Shown: positions 37,148 through 47,425, numbered from the stretch's first letter. The stretch is DNA of 64,000 bases from Mobilisporobacter senegalensis (GCF_003752155.1 NZ_RJVG01000001.1:434001-498000); one strand, 5' to 3'. The notes: a model not told the origin generated them from the letters alone. Program-made: numbers and translations.

Positions 37148-37774
37148 TTATTGTTCTCCCCCTAACCCTATATAAGCATTGGCAAAATAGATACCAGCAT
37201 TCACAGCACCAGTTACGGCATTTGATGTAATTGTTGCCCCACTAAGTGCATCAACTTCATTATCAGCAGTAGAACCAGTCTTTGTCACAATAAACTGATC
37301 CACTGTTTTTTCTTTATATTGTGACTTAAACTTATCCTCCTTGGCTTTCATACCCAGGCCGGCAGTTTCATTGATAGTAAGTATTTCCATTCCTTTTACT
37401 AACTTATCTTTACTGACACCAAGAGTTATAGTAATATCACCACCATAACCTTCCTTTGTAGTTACAGTTAATACCATACCGATTACATTTCCACCAGCAT
37501 CTCTTGCTTCTAATGCTTCATCAATAGTAACATTAGAATAGCCACCTTCAGCTAAAATAGCTTCATATTGCTTTACTGTTTCATCTAATTTAGCATTCTG
37601 TTCAAAGTTCTTGGCATCACCATAAACAGCAAGATATGCTTCCTGCTTGGCTGCTGCCTTTGCATCTTTAATTGGTTCTTTTGTTATCTCATATACAAAT
37701 CCAAGGGCAACACCAGCAATCAACGTTATCACAAATAAAACAAGTGCATCTTTTATTATTTTAGTATACTTCAT
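37148..37774 (-). CDS. rnfG: Rnf complex subunit G (covalent flavin)
   Basis: 208 residues with an N-terminal membrane helix (about 10-30) and an extracytoplasmic FMN-binding domain. The FMN attachment motif is SGATITSNAV (about residues 177-186, Thr bound). Conserved GYGGDITITLGV and NETAGLGMKA precede it. It overlaps rnfD by 4 bases (ATGA), indicating translational coupling. Confidence 0.95.
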   Translation of the reverse strand: MKYTKIIKDALVLFVITLIAGVALGFVYEITKEPIKDAKAAAKQEAYLAVYGDAKNFEQNAKLDETVKQYEAILAEGGYSNVTIDEALEARDAGGNVIGMVLTVTTKEGYGGDITITLGVSKDKLVKGMEILTINETAGLGMKAKEDKFKSQYKEKTVDQFIVTKTGSTADNEVDALSGATITSNAVTGAVNAGIYFANAYIGLGGEQ

Positions 37775-38706
37775 GCCGTTTTCCTCCCTCTCCCATATGG
37801 CACCGGAATTGTAACTTTTTCAATCAAAGGAACTAATAAATTACAGAATATGATTGCATAAGATACACCTTCAGACGATCCACCAAAGATTCTAAAGATT
37901 CCTGTGAAAATACCCAGTACAATACCATACACAATTTGTCCTGTTAATGTAATCGGGCTGGTAACATAATCCGTAGCCATAAAGAATGCTCCTAAAATTA
38001 AACCACCACCAAGCAAGTGGGATAATAAGAAGGTAATATTAAACCCTTGTCCCCCAAATATTATTAAAAATATAAGGAATGTTCCTAAGTAAGTAAGTGG
38101 AATTCTGATACTTATAACTTTCTTAACAATAAGGTAAATAGCACCAATTAATAATGCAATCGCTGATGTTTCCCCAATCGTACCCATGATATTACCTGCA
38201 AATAAGCTGGTCAAACTTACTGTTTCCCCAGTTTCTTTTAACATGGCAAGAGGTGTTGCTCCCGATACTCCGTCTAAAGTGAATGTTGTCATTCTGCCGG
38301 CAAAAGAGATCAACAGGAAACATCTTGCTGCAAGAGCCGGATTCATAAAGTTCTGACCCAAGCCCCCATACAATTGTTTTACAACTATAATTGCAAAAAC
38401 ACTACCAATTACCGGAATCCAAAGAGGAACCGTGGAAGGTAAATTCAGTGCTAATAGCAGACCTGTTAAGAAAGCACTGTAATCCCCCGTAGTTACTGGT
38501 TTTTTCATAAGTTTTTCATAAGTATACTCGGATAAAACACATGTTGCTATAGATGTTATTATGATTAAAAAAGCATTTAAACCAAATTGATATACACCAT
38601 ATAAAGATGCAGGCATTAATGCGAGAATTACATCAAACATAAGATCTGAAGATGTAGTTTTTCTTCTAATATGAGGTGATGCTGATACATTCAGTAGATT
38701 ACTCAC
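37771..38706 (-). CDS. rnfD: Rnf complex subunit D
   Basis: 311 residues with about eight to ten membrane helices. The FMN attachment motif is DGVSGATPLAML (about residues 148-159). GQNFMNPALAARCFL and ATDYVTSPIT are conserved RnfD/NqrB segments. It starts with GTG overlapping the rnfC stop (GTGA). It is thought to form the ion path, moving Na+ or H+ out as electrons pass. Confidence 0.95.
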   Translation of the reverse strand: MSNLLNVSASPHIRRKTTSSDLMFDVILALMPASLYGVYQFGLNAFLIIITSIATCVLSEYTYEKLMKKPVTTGDYSAFLTGLLLALNLPSTVPLWIPVIGSVFAIIVVKQLYGGLGQNFMNPALAARCFLLISFAGRMTTFTLDGVSGATPLAMLKETGETVSLTSLFAGNIMGTIGETSAIALLIGAIYLIVKKVISIRIPLTYLGTFLIFLIIFGGQGFNITFLLSHLLGGGLILGAFFMATDYVTSPITLTGQIVYGIVLGIFTGIFRIFGGSSEGVSYAIIFCNLLVPLIEKVTIPVPYGRGRKTA

Positions 38707-40028
38707 TTTTTAGCACTCCTTTCCTTCATGATACTTCTTCTAGTCTCTTTGAATGCCTGTGTTAATCGAATTTTTGCTGGACATATATAAGAACAGCATC
38801 CACATTCATAACATTCCATACCGTTCATTTTCTCATATCCTTCATGATCTGAATGAATCGCATATTCATACATCTTTTGTGGAACTAAACGACATGGACA
38901 GACAGATACACAATTACCACATTTGATACATGGTGTTGGTTCATATTCTGCCACTTCATCTTTTGTCAGGCATAATAGTGCAGAAGAATTCTTAACCACC
39001 GGAACATCAATAGAGAATAGTGAAATTCCCATCATAGGTCCTCCAGAAATTACTTTCGCAGGTTCTGTTTTATAACCGCCGGCTGCTTCAAGCAGTTCTG
39101 TATAATTCGTCCCTAGTCTAACACTAAAGTTGCCTGGATTAGCGATTGCATCCCCTGTCACAGTAATAATCTTACGGATTAACGGTATATTTTTACACAC
39201 AGCATTATAGATGGCGATAATAGTATCAATATTATCTACAAGGCATCCTACTTCTGCCGGAAGTTGACCAGCACTTATTTTACGCCCGGTTACTGCCCCT
39301 ATTAATTGGCGCTCTGAACCCTGGGGATATTTTGTTTTCAGTACTTTTACTTCAATCTCATCTTCTGGTTTAATAACTTGTTTTATCTTTTCAATAGCAT
39401 CAGGCTTATTATCTTCAATAACAATAAGTGCTTTTGCATTTTCAAATAATCTTTTTACTACTTTAAGGCCTTCTACAATCTTCTCAGGCTCTTCTAACAT
39501 TTCCCTATAATCAGACGTCAGATAAGGTTCACATTCAGCCCCATTAACAAGTATATATTCAATCTTGCTGTCATCCTTTGGAGTAAGTTTTACATGTGTT
39601 GGGAATCCTGCACCGCCTAGACCAACGATACCTGCTTCCTTCACAATATTTCTTATCTCTTCTTTTGATAATTTTGTATAATCTCTATGAGTTCCAAATC
39701 CATCAATTGTATTATACTCATTATCATTTTCGATGATAATTGACTCCATCTTATCTCCAGATACTGACAATCTCTTTTCAATTGCTTTTACTGTTCCAGA
39801 TACTGAACTAATTACATTGGCTGATATGAAACTTGATGCTTCAGCAATGATTTGCCCAACTACAACTTTGTCTCCTACCGCAACAACCGGTTTCCCAGGT
39901 GCACCTATATGTTGCGAAAGGGGAAATACTAACTCGCCCTTAGGTAGTAAAGTCTTGATCTTTTCAGATTTTGATAAGTCTTTTCCATCATTAGGATGGA
40001 TACCACCTTTAAAAGTCAAAAGTCCCAT
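38703..40028 (-). CDS. rnfC: Rnf complex subunit C (NAD-reducing)
   Basis: 441 residues. The N-terminal barrel-sandwich domain is followed by an NADH/FMN-binding region (GLGGAGFPTHVKL, VNGAECEPYLTSDYR) and an SLBB domain. Two [4Fe-4S] clusters follow near the C-terminus, CIKCGNCVSVCPC and CYECGCCSYICPAK. It is the soluble NAD+-reducing subunit of the ferredoxin:NAD+ oxidoreductase and the first gene of the operon. AGAGAGG precedes the ATG. The cation used by the complex cannot be read with certainty. Confidence 0.96.
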   Translation of the reverse strand: MGLLTFKGGIHPNDGKDLSKSEKIKTLLPKGELVFPLSQHIGAPGKPVVAVGDKVVVGQIIAEASSFISANVISSVSGTVKAIEKRLSVSGDKMESIIIENDNEYNTIDGFGTHRDYTKLSKEEIRNIVKEAGIVGLGGAGFPTHVKLTPKDDSKIEYILVNGAECEPYLTSDYREMLEEPEKIVEGLKVVKRLFENAKALIVIEDNKPDAIEKIKQVIKPEDEIEVKVLKTKYPQGSERQLIGAVTGRKISAGQLPAEVGCLVDNIDTIIAIYNAVCKNIPLIRKIITVTGDAIANPGNFSVRLGTNYTELLEAAGGYKTEPAKVISGGPMMGISLFSIDVPVVKNSSALLCLTKDEVAEYEPTPCIKCGNCVSVCPCRLVPQKMYEYAIHSDHEGYEKMNGMECYECGCCSYICPAKIRLTQAFKETRRSIMKERSAKK

Positions 40029-40176
40029 CTTATTTCCTCTCTTCTACGTATATTTCTTTTTGATGATTAATCTGCATAAATTATCCTGTATAATGTACAC
40101 AGATAGTGATACATTAATTCTAATACATTCAATATACGATTGCAATAAATGATAAATTATTCACATATCAAAACAC

Positions 40177-40220
40177 AAAAAGGAATTGCAATCACTAAAA
40201 ATAGGATGCAATTCCTTTTG
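40177..40220 (-). terminator. Terminator after spoIIID
   Basis: A stem of AAAAGGAATTGCA with TGCAATTCCTTTT around a 16-base loop, 25 bp past the spoIIID stop. It also separates spoIIID from the rnf promoter region (40029-40176), where I could not name a convincing promoter. Confidence 0.8.
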
Positions 40221-40244
40221 GTTCTCTTTATACTCCACCATCTG

Positions 40245-40511
40245 TTAATGTATATTTGCAGTACTTTTATGAAGATATTTCTCCTTAGTAGCCAGGCCAC
40301 CTCTTATATGACGCTCTGATTTGTTAAGGTCTAATACAAGTCTAGCTTTATGGGCAAGTGACGGATTTATCTGGATTAATCGCTCTGTGACATCCTTATG
40401 TACCGTGGATTTTGAAATTCCAAACTGCTTGGCTGTTTGTCTGACGGTTGCATTATAATCAATTATGTAATTGGCGATATCCACCGCTCTTTCTTCTATG
40501 TATCCTTTCAA
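40245..40511 (-). CDS. spoIIID: Sporulation transcription factor SpoIIID
   Basis: 88 residues, TTG start at 40511 giving MKGYIEERAVDIANYI, matching the known N-terminus. The helix-turn-helix is VRQTAKQFGISKSTVHKDV (about residues 23-41), followed by the conserved HIRGGLATKEKY (about 68-79). SpoIIID acts in the mother cell during early engulfment, activating or repressing many sigma-E and sigma-K genes. Its presence shows a sporulating lineage. Confidence 0.96.
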   Translation of the reverse strand: MKGYIEERAVDIANYIIDYNATVRQTAKQFGISKSTVHKDVTERLIQINPSLAHKARLVLDLNKSERHIRGGLATKEKYLHKSTANIH

Positions 40512-40657
40512 AAAGAATCCCCCTATGATACTTGTTTTTACATTGTATGCATCAAGAGCAAGGGTTAGTACTTATTGATTATATACTTTATTGACGAATT
40601 GAAAATTTATATCTATAATTTAAGATATTACAAATTACCAGAAAGGAAGTATTATTT

Positions 40658-41032
40658 ATGTTAAAAATTATTCATACAGACAATGCACCCGCTGCCATTG
40701 GTCCTTATTCCCAAGGAATTGCCTTTGGCAATCTTTTATTTACTTCAGGCCAGATTCCAATCGACCCATCTACTGGTGAGGTAATTGAAGGAAATATTGA
40801 AATACAGGCAGAACAAGTAATGAAAAATATTGGTGAAGTTTTAAAAGAAGCGGGATCTTCTTTTGAAAAAGTAATTAAAACTACCTGCTTTTTAAAAGAT
40901 ATGTCGGATTTTGCAGAATTTAATAAAGTTTATAGTAATTATTTTGTTAGCAAACCGGCCCGCTCCTGTGTGGCTGTAAAAGAACTTCCTAAGAATGTTC
41001 TCTGCGAAGTGGAAGTAATTGCTGAAATTTAA
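40658..41032 (+). CDS. ridA: RidA-family reactive intermediate deaminase
   Basis: 124 residues. Typical elements are APAAIGPYSQGIAFGNLLF, TSGQIPIDP and the active-site Arg in KPARSCVAV (about residue 105), with Glu in CEVEVIA near the end. It hydrolyses 2-aminoacrylate and related imines made by PLP enzymes; the protein is a cytoplasmic trimer. AAAGGAAG precedes the ATG. It is divergent from spoIIID. Confidence 0.95.
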   Translation: MLKIIHTDNAPAAIGPYSQGIAFGNLLFTSGQIPIDPSTGEVIEGNIEIQAEQVMKNIGEVLKEAGSSFEKVIKTTCFLKDMSDFAEFNKVYSNYFVSKPARSCVAVKELPKNVLCEVEVIAEI

Positions 41033-41039
41033 ATTACAA

Positions 41040-41076
41040 AACCCTCTATGTTGAATATTCTTCACCTAGGGGGTTA
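41040..41076 (+). terminator. Terminator after ridA
   Basis: AACCCTCTA pairs with TAGGGGGTT across an 18-base loop, followed by AAAAATTCTT. The weak T-run makes partial read-through into the two-component genes possible. Confidence 0.55.
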
Positions 41077-41100
41077 AAAATTCTTAGAAAGGATAGATTT

Positions 41101-41757
41101 ATGGCACATATACTTGTTGTAGAAGATGAAGAATTAATTAGCAACTTAATCATAATGAATCTGACGATGGTAGGTTATACAGCGGCACAGGCATTTGATG
41201 GTCATGAAGCCATAGAATCTTTAAAAAATAACCATTTTGACCTATGTCTTCTGGATATTATGCTTCCCGGCCAGGATGGTTATCGTTTGTTAGACAAATT
41301 TAAAGAAGCAGGAATCCCTGTTATTTTTTTAACTGCAAAAGATTCTTTAAATGACAGGGTAAAAGGATTGAATCTTGGAGCAGAAGATTATATTGTGAAG
41401 CCCTTTGAAACCCTGGAGCTGCTGGCACGGATCAATGTTGTTCTTAGAAGGAACGGAAAAACCAATGATGTTTTTAAATATAGAGATGTAGAAGTCCGTT
41501 TACAAGAACATGTAGTCATGAAAAATGATACGAATATTGACCTGACAGCTCAGGAATTCACATTATTAGAAGTATTAATACAAAACCGGAATCTGGCATT
41601 AACAAGAGAGAGATTACTGGAATTAGCATGGGGATATGACTATATCGGAGAAACCAGAACTGTAGATATGCACATTCAAAGATTGAGAAAAAAATTAGAT
41701 TGGGAAGATGTGATTAAAACAGTATATAAATATGGATATCGTCTGGAGGTACAATGA
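41101..41757 (+). CDS. OmpR-family response regulator
   Basis: 218 residues. Receiver domain with acidic pair EDEE (about residues 8-11), phospho-acceptor Asp in LCLLDIMLPG (about 52), Thr in FLTAKDS and Lys in IVKPFE. The winged-helix DNA-binding domain follows, with ltaqeftllevL-type start and TVDMHIQRLRKKLD near the end. It overlaps the kinase gene by 4 bases. The targets are unknown; the lipoprotein gene downstream is a candidate. Confidence 0.95.
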   Translation: MAHILVVEDEELISNLIIMNLTMVGYTAAQAFDGHEAIESLKNNHFDLCLLDIMLPGQDGYRLLDKFKEAGIPVIFLTAKDSLNDRVKGLNLGAEDYIVKPFETLELLARINVVLRRNGKTNDVFKYRDVEVRLQEHVVMKNDTNIDLTAQEFTLLEVLIQNRNLALTRERLLELAWGYDYIGETRTVDMHIQRLRKKLDWEDVIKTVYKYGYRLEVQ

Positions 41758-43139
41758 CTATGAAATTATGGATCAAAATATTTCTAAGTACATTAATACT
41801 TTCTGTAGCAACTCTGTCTGCCAGCATTTATTTCATGATTAATAATACACATTTGGAAAATGTAAAAAGGGAAGAAGAACGCTCCTTAAGTGAACTGGAT
41901 GCCATAGAATTGTCCATTCTTAATAGCTTGGATATAACCACTACTTCAAAGGAAACCATAAAAACTGTCCTGTCAAGATTTGATGATTATTATTCTCAGA
42001 AAGATATCCACCTAATACTATATCAGGGACAAGAACGTATCTATAACGGACTGGGAACAATAGATGAAGCAGACTACAAAGACTTATTAACGGCGGATGA
42101 AAATAATAAAATGGCTCATATTATAGAGAACGATTCTAAACATTATATTCTAATTTCAACTATGATTTCACCGGACAATAATTCTATTCTTATATATGCA
42201 AGAAATATTAGTTATATTTATATTTCAAGAACTCAAAATATCCATTTAGCTCTTACACTAACTATAATTGTAACAATCATCTTAGGCTTATTCTCTTATT
42301 TGTATTCCAAATGGATTACCAGTCCGCTGCGCATATTACAAAAGGGCGCCATAAAAATTTCTCAGGGAGATTACTCTGAGAGAATTCCAAAAACCAAAGA
42401 TGAATTTAATGATTTAGGGATCGCCTTTAATAACATGGCAGTTGCTGTAGAAACCAGAACCCTGGAGCTGGAAGATCGGGCAAATGAGAAACAAACCTTT
42501 ATTGATGATCTGGCTCATGAGATGAATACCCCTCTTACCTCTATACAAGGGTATTCAGAGTTTCTTTTAAATGTGAATACCACCAATGAACAACGCCTTA
42601 TTGCTGCAAATTCCATTCATATGGAAGCGAAGAGAATGAAGGAAATATATAATAAACTAATGACTCTTACATTGGCCAGGGAAAAACAGATTGATTTATC
42701 CATGGTAAATTTAGAGGAACTTTTCAATGATTTAAAAGATACTTTTTATCATCAATTAGTGGAAAAGAAGATTACATTCCTGAGCAATATTCAAATTGAA
42801 AATATTACTATGGATAAAACATTAATTTATATCCTATTAAGCAATTTAATTAAAAATAGTATTCAGGCTTTACCAAATAGAGGAACCATTCAACTAAGCG
42901 GATATGAAGAAAATCATAAACCTGTCATTGAAATATGGGATAATGGGCATGGAATTCCTGCCGATAAAATTAATATGGTGACTATGCCCTTCTACCGGGT
43001 AGACAAATCAAGATCCAGAAAAACAGGTGGTGCTGGTCTTGGATTATCCATATGCAAGAACATAGCCCAGTTACATGGTATTGAGCTTATCATTGATTCC
43101 AAAGAAGAAATAGGTACTGTAATAAAAATCAACTTTTAA
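41754..43139 (+). CDS. Sensor histidine kinase with HAMP domain
   Basis: 461 residues. Membrane helices at about 8-28 and 162-183 flank an extracellular sensor domain of about 130 residues. A HAMP domain (WITSPLRILQKGAIKISQGD) leads to the dimerisation helix with His in DDLAHEMNTPLTS (about residue 254). The ATPase part has N box LIKNSIQAL, G1 WDNGHGIP and G2 GGAGLGLSICK. It phosphorylates the regulator encoded just before it. The signal is unknown. Confidence 0.95.
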   Translation: MTMKLWIKIFLSTLILSVATLSASIYFMINNTHLENVKREEERSLSELDAIELSILNSLDITTTSKETIKTVLSRFDDYYSQKDIHLILYQGQERIYNGLGTIDEADYKDLLTADENNKMAHIIENDSKHYILISTMISPDNNSILIYARNISYIYISRTQNIHLALTLTIIVTIILGLFSYLYSKWITSPLRILQKGAIKISQGDYSERIPKTKDEFNDLGIAFNNMAVAVETRTLELEDRANEKQTFIDDLAHEMNTPLTSIQGYSEFLLNVNTTNEQRLIAANSIHMEAKRMKEIYNKLMTLTLAREKQIDLSMVNLEELFNDLKDTFYHQLVEKKITFLSNIQIENITMDKTLIYILLSNLIKNSIQALPNRGTIQLSGYEENHKPVIEIWDNGHGIPADKINMVTMPFYRVDKSRSRKTGGAGLGLSICKNIAQLHGIELIIDSKEEIGTVIKINF

Positions 43140-43248
43140 TTTACAACTTTGTTACAACTTGTTTGTTTACCTGATATCTTTAACTTTTATAATATATTCA
43201 TAGTAACAAATTAACTTATTTCAAGCTATGAAGAAGGAAGGAATATAT

Positions 43249-44073
43249 ATGAAGAAACAAACATTAGTTATTTTATTTGCACTGATATCTACAGTGAGTC
43301 TGTATGGTTGTTCCAAAGCGAATATAGAAAAAGAAACAATTACTATTCAAAATACAAAAAGTAATCAAGTCATCGAAGCAAACGCTGCTGATCTATCTGA
43401 AGATATAGAGGATCCGGAATCGTTAAAAGAAGATGAGTCCAGTATCACTGAAACAGATTCAACCGATAGTATTTCCAAAGAAACTGAATCACACACCATC
43501 CCTGATCCTGATAAGACTGATGCAAATGATAAGACAAAAAAATCCGGTAGTGATAGCAAGAAAGGAAATGCCACTACTACTGAGAAAAGTACTTCTCTTA
43601 CAATTGAGATTGAAGGAACGAAAGAAACAGTCAAAGGAACTTATTTTAATAACAAAATGCTGGGCTATAATATGGTTTACGATGAAAGCAGATTTAAATA
43701 TTCAAGTTCCGAAGGCAGTGACAGTTTTATGGCAGAAAATCCTGATCCAGAAATCTATCCATATGTATATTTAAATATTAGCCGTGTGGAAGAAAAAACA
43801 ACTTTAGACAAATATACAAAAGAAATGAAAGAAGCTCTTTCCCATGGATATAAAAGTGTGGAGCAGCTTCCTGACACTACAATCGGTAATAATTATAAAG
43901 CAGTTCATCTGAAAGCAAAATCAGGGAACAAATGGAATTCTTCCGTTCGGGAATTATATTTGCTAGAGTCTGAGGGGTCTATCTATATGGTAGAAAAGCA
44001 ATATTTTGTAGAAGCCGAAGAAGGCTATGGTGCAAGAATGCATGCTATGATAGATACCTTTAAATTTAACTGA
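43249..44073 (+). CDS. Lipoprotein of unknown function downstream of the two-component pair
   Basis: 274 residues from ATG at 43249 (GGAAGGAA upstream); 43228 lacks a good site. Lipobox VSLYGC puts the lipidated Cys at residue 21. Residues about 35-110 are a low-complexity linker rich in Ser, Thr, Asp, Glu and Lys. The folded part (about 115-274) begins VKGTYFNNKMLGYNMVYDE and ends ARMHAMIDTFKFN, resembling PsbP/DUF1795-like stress lipoproteins only loosely. It is anchored outside the membrane. It probably belongs to the adjacent two-component system's output or sensing, which is inference. Confidence 0.8.
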   Translation: MKKQTLVILFALISTVSLYGCSKANIEKETITIQNTKSNQVIEANAADLSEDIEDPESLKEDESSITETDSTDSISKETESHTIPDPDKTDANDKTKKSGSDSKKGNATTTEKSTSLTIEIEGTKETVKGTYFNNKMLGYNMVYDESRFKYSSSEGSDSFMAENPDPEIYPYVYLNISRVEEKTTLDKYTKEMKEALSHGYKSVEQLPDTTIGNNYKAVHLKAKSGNKWNSSVRELYLLESEGSIYMVEKQYFVEAEEGYGARMHAMIDTFKFN

Positions 44074-44102
44074 TTCCAGTAAAAAAACTAAAAATTCTTT
44101 CA

Positions 44103-44166
44103 TAAAAATAAGGTGCTGACGAGATTCTTGCAATTTGTTAAAGAACTTCGTCTGCACCTATTTATT
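44103..44166. terminator. Long bidirectional terminator
   Basis: AAATAAGGTGC and GCACCTATTTA arms, with inner GACGAGATTCTT/AAAGAACTTCGTC pairing. It ends the lipoprotein transcript and overlaps the mpg stop region on the other strand. Confidence 0.8.
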
Positions 44167-44751
44167 TTTGACCGAAACAAAAGGATTATTCTTTATTGTA
44201 TATCTCCAAAGATAGTCTCTTGCTTCTTCTGCATAATCAATGTTAATACGCCTGGATGTTTCAATTTCAAAATCCTTATTCAATTCCGGAGTCTCCAGAT
44301 AAAGAATCCCTTTGCATAAATCTGCTCCATAATGGGATTTATCAATCCCCATAGCCTGGCATAGTTTTCCTGGTCCGCTGCACAAATTCTGAAGTTTTTC
44401 CGTACTGCGTCTCTGTTTCATAAGTTCAATCCCATCCACAGGTTCTAATGCCCGGATTAAAACTACTTCTGGAATATCCCTCTTGTTGGTTACAATATTC
44501 ATACAATAGTACATACCATAAATCAGGTATATATAGGCAAACCCACCTTTTCCATATTGAATCATGGTCCGCAATGATTTGGGAGCTTTATAGGAATGAG
44601 CCGCTTTATCCAGCGGTCCAAGATATGCTTCTACTTCTACTATTTTCCCTTTTGTAATCCCTTCTGGGCTTTTATGTACCAGATTTAACCCAAGTAAATC
44701 GGGAGCTACTTCCAGTGCACTTCTTAGATAGAACTCTCTCTTTATCTTCAT
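44158..44751 (-). CDS. mpg: 3-methyladenine DNA glycosylase (AAG/Mpg family)
   Basis: 197 residues from ATG at 44751 (AAGGAG 8 bases upstream). Conserved elements are GKIVEVEAYLGPLDKAAHS (catalytic Glu about residue 42), the intercalating Tyr segment YIYLIYGMYYCMNIVT, and VLIRALEPVDG. It removes alkylated and deaminated purines in base-excision repair. Length fits the family. It is convergent with the lipoprotein gene. Confidence 0.95.
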   Translation of the reverse strand: MKIKREFYLRSALEVAPDLLGLNLVHKSPEGITKGKIVEVEAYLGPLDKAAHSYKAPKSLRTMIQYGKGGFAYIYLIYGMYYCMNIVTNKRDIPEVVLIRALEPVDGIELMKQRRSTEKLQNLCSGPGKLCQAMGIDKSHYGADLCKGILYLETPELNKDFEIETSRRINIDYAEEARDYLWRYTIKNNPFVSVKNK

Positions 44752-44964
44752 ATCATTCACTCCTTATACATGCTGTCAGTAATTATATTATACCCAAATA
44801 CTTTGTAGTTATTGACAGGATTGCAGACAATATGGTAACTCCAAAAAAGCATCTTCTAATAATGTTTTATTGTATAAGATTTCTTTTCCCGTTTTTATTC
44901 TAGCAATCTTTTTACGAGCTTTCAATTATATTTTCAAATATGTACAAATATTTCTTAAAACTAA

Positions 44965-44993
44965 TTGCTATTCATATAGCCAAATGGTATAAT
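44965..44993 (+). promoter_or_regulatory. Sigma-A-type promoter of the MCP gene
   Basis: TTGCTA (44965-44970), 17-bp spacer, perfect TATAAT (44988-44993), 41 bp before the TTG start. I saw no sigma-28 promoter here although chemoreceptor genes often use one. Confidence 0.7.
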
Positions 44994-45033
44994 TCAGAAA
45001 AATATGTCGAAAAAAGAAAGTGAGTGGTAATTT

Positions 45034-47037
45034 TTGAAAATAAACTTATCTAAAAAAATTGGTGCCTTTGTTGGGCTCATAGTACTATGTGTATCTTTAA
45101 GTATTGGGCTTGTTTCTCTGATATATAGTTCTAATGCCATACTTCAGACCCAGAAAGATGATATGTTAAAAATATCTGATGAAGGTGCACATCGTGTTCA
45201 GGCAATTGTTGATATGCACTTAAAGGTATTAGGTGAAATAGCACAGAGGGATACCATAACTACAATGTTTTGGGGCATGCAAAAAAGCAGTTTAACTCCT
45301 GATGTTGAACGATTGGGATATCTAGACATGGCAATCGTAACTCCTGATGGGGCTGCTAATTATGTTGTAAGTGGAGAAACATCCCAGCTGGGAGATCGCG
45401 AATACATTCAAAAAGCATTAAATGGAGAATCCAATGTATCTGATGTACTAATCAGTAAAGTAACCAATAGTCCTGTCATCATGTATGCTGTCCCTATTGA
45501 ACAGCATGGGAAAGTGGTAGGCGCATTAATAGCAAGAAGAGACGGTACTGCTTTGAATGATATTACTGATGAATTGGGCATTGGCGAAAGAGGATATGCC
45601 TTTATTGTAGGAGCAGATTCTACTTTCTATTCACATCCAAACAGAGATCTGGTGTTAGGTCAGGTTAATGTATTTACACAAATAGAAGAGAATGGTCCTC
45701 TCAAAGATTTTGGTATTGCTCTGAAAAATCTTGGTACTGAAAAAGCGGGAATACTCAACTATAACTATGATGGGGCAAACCGCCTTACTGCCATGTCTCC
45801 AATTCCAGGAACCAACTGGACTTTAGGCATTGGCAATTATGAAAGTGACATTCTGGCCCCTATGAATAATCTTAGAACACTGATCTTTGGTTTTACTATT
45901 GTAATCCTTATTTTAGGCATTGCAGCAGGTATCATTGTTGGTATGTTCATTGCCAAACCAATTAAGAGACTTTCTATAATCATTAATAAAATGGCTGAAT
46001 ATGATTTATCTTATACTACAACCAAAAGTGACCAAAAGATTTTAAAAAGAGGGGATGAAATCGGAGCTATATCTGTCGCAGTATCCTCCATGATTGAAAA
46101 TATCAAAAATTTAGTTCAAACAGTTGCCCATAATGCAGAACAGGTTGCTGCTTCTTCAGAAGAATTAACTTCAACTACCCAGCAATCTGCACTGGCATCC
46201 AATGAAATAGCAAGAACAATTGAAGAAATCTCTAAAGGCGCCACAGACCAGGCTCAGGAAACAGAACAAGGTGCGAATAACGTAAATGCTCTTAGCAAAT
46301 TAATTAATAAAGTTCAGGATTATATAGACTCTTTAGCCGGATCAATCAGTGAAGTAGCAGAACTGAAAGACTTAGGTTTAGAAGCGATTGAAGATCTTGG
46401 CCAAAAGAATAAAGATTCAAGCGAAGCAGCTGTAAATATTCGCGAAGTCATCATTGAAACAGATAAAAGTGCTGATAAAATTAAAACTGCAAGTAATATG
46501 ATAAAGAGTATTGCTGAGCAAACAAACCTACTTGCTCTAAATGCTGCTATTGAAGCTGCCAGAGCTGGCGAAGCTGGAAAAGGATTTGCTGTTGTCGCTG
46601 ATGAAATCCGTGAATTAGCAGAACAATCCAATCGATTTACAAATGAGATAGACAGTGTTATAAATGAACTTTCTGATAAAACCGAATCTTCCGTAAAAGC
46701 AATTGAATCTGTTGGATCCATTATGGAATCTCAAACACTAAGTGTCAATAATACCACTGAGAAATTTAACGGAATCAGCGAAGCTATTGGAATGATCCAG
46801 ACAATTATAGGTAAGCTTAATAATGCAAGTTCTGTTATGGAGCAAAAGAAAGAAGATATTGTTGCAACCATCGAAAATCTATCTGCTATTTCTGAAGAAA
46901 ATGCGGCTGGAACAGAAGAAGCTTCTGCTTCTGTTGAAGAACAGACTGCATCAATGGAGGAAATTGCAAATGCAAGTGAATCTCTTGCAAGATTAGCAGA
47001 AGAATTACAATTGGAAATAAGTAAATTTACTTATTAA
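45034..47037 (+). CDS. Methyl-accepting chemotaxis protein with dCache-type sensor
   Basis: 667 residues, TTG start at 45034. Membrane helices at about 9-31 and 285-308 enclose a double-Cache-like ligand domain ([20 protein letters not shown] and [11 protein letters not shown] are Cache strands). HAMP follows, then the long signalling hairpin whose tip is [20 protein letters not shown] (about 495-514). Glu/Gln-rich methylation helices flank the tip. It signals to CheA/CheW at the cell pole; the ligand is not predictable. It is a single gene with its own promoter and terminator. Confidence 0.95.
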   Translation: MKINLSKKIGAFVGLIVLCVSLSIGLVSLIYSSNAILQTQKDDMLKISDEGAHRVQAIVDMHLKVLGEIAQRDTITTMFWGMQKSSLTPDVERLGYLDMAIVTPDGAANYVVSGETSQLGDREYIQKALNGESNVSDVLISKVTNSPVIMYAVPIEQHGKVVGALIARRDGTALNDITDELGIGERGYAFIVGADSTFYSHPNRDLVLGQVNVFTQIEENGPLKDFGIALKNLGTEKAGILNYNYDGANRLTAMSPIPGTNWTLGIGNYESDILAPMNNLRTLIFGFTIVILILGIAAGIIVGMFIAKPIKRLSIIINKMAEYDLSYTTTKSDQKILKRGDEIGAISVAVSSMIENIKNLVQTVAHNAEQVAASSEELTSTTQQSALASNEIARTIEEISKGATDQAQETEQGANNVNALSKLINKVQDYIDSLAGSISEVAELKDLGLEAIEDLGQKNKDSSEAAVNIREVIIETDKSADKIKTASNMIKSIAEQTNLLALNAAIEAARAGEAGKGFAVVADEIRELAEQSNRFTNEIDSVINELSDKTESSVKAIESVGSIMESQTLSVNNTTEKFNGISEAIGMIQTIIGKLNNASSVMEQKKEDIVATIENLSAISEENAAGTEEASASVEEQTASMEEIANASESLARLAEELQLEISKFTY

Positions 47038-47053
47038 AGCAAGATCAAACATC

Positions 47054-47095
47054 AAAAAGGAACCCTTAAGCTGTTTTCCTTAGGGTTCCTTTTAA
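47054..47095 (+). terminator. Terminator after MCP gene
   Basis: AAAAGGAACCCTTA paired with TTAGGGTTCCTTTT, then AAT, 17 bp after the MCP stop. Confidence 0.88.
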
Positions 47096-47133
47096 TATGC
47101 CGGAATTTCTTGTCACGGTTCTGTTCTATTGAT

Positions 47134-47406
47134 TCATAGTTCATTCGGATTCTCTTTTAATTCTTTTTTTAATTCATCAATAGATAAACCGAACTTTTTT
47201 AATTTCTTAATTCTCTCTATTTGTTTTATTGTAATATCTCTTTTATATCTACGTGTTAGTTTTTCTTCCTCTTGCTCAAAAGGAATCATTCCCTCTTCCG
47301 TATAATATTTTAACGTACTATATCTTGTTTCTGTAATTCTTACTAATTCACCAATTGTAACATATTCAGAAGAAAGAATAGCTTCAAGACTTCTCTGTCT
47401 GGACAA
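47134..47406 (-). CDS. MerR-family helix-turn-helix regulator (short)
   Basis: 90 residues from TTG at 47406, chosen because AAAGGAG lies 9 bases upstream. The upstream frame overlaps the preceding gene and has no such site. The motif YVTIGELVRITETRYSTLKYY is a MerR-type winged helix, followed by ITIKQIERIKKLKKFGLSID, the usual second helical part. There is no ligand-binding domain and no dimerisation coiled coil of normal length, so it is a DNA-binding-only form. It is 20 bp after the GPP34-like gene and probably controls it. Confidence 0.75.
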   Translation of the reverse strand: MSRQRSLEAILSSEYVTIGELVRITETRYSTLKYYTEEGMIPFEQEEEKLTRRYKRDITIKQIERIKKLKKFGLSIDELKKELKENPNEL

Positions 47407-47425
47407 TATCCATATCTCCTTTCTA

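Noticed and set aside
45034-47037. Sigma-28 promoter for the chemoreceptor gene
   Set aside because: No TAAA-N15-CCGATAT-like pair upstream; a TTGCTA-N17-TATAAT promoter fits better.
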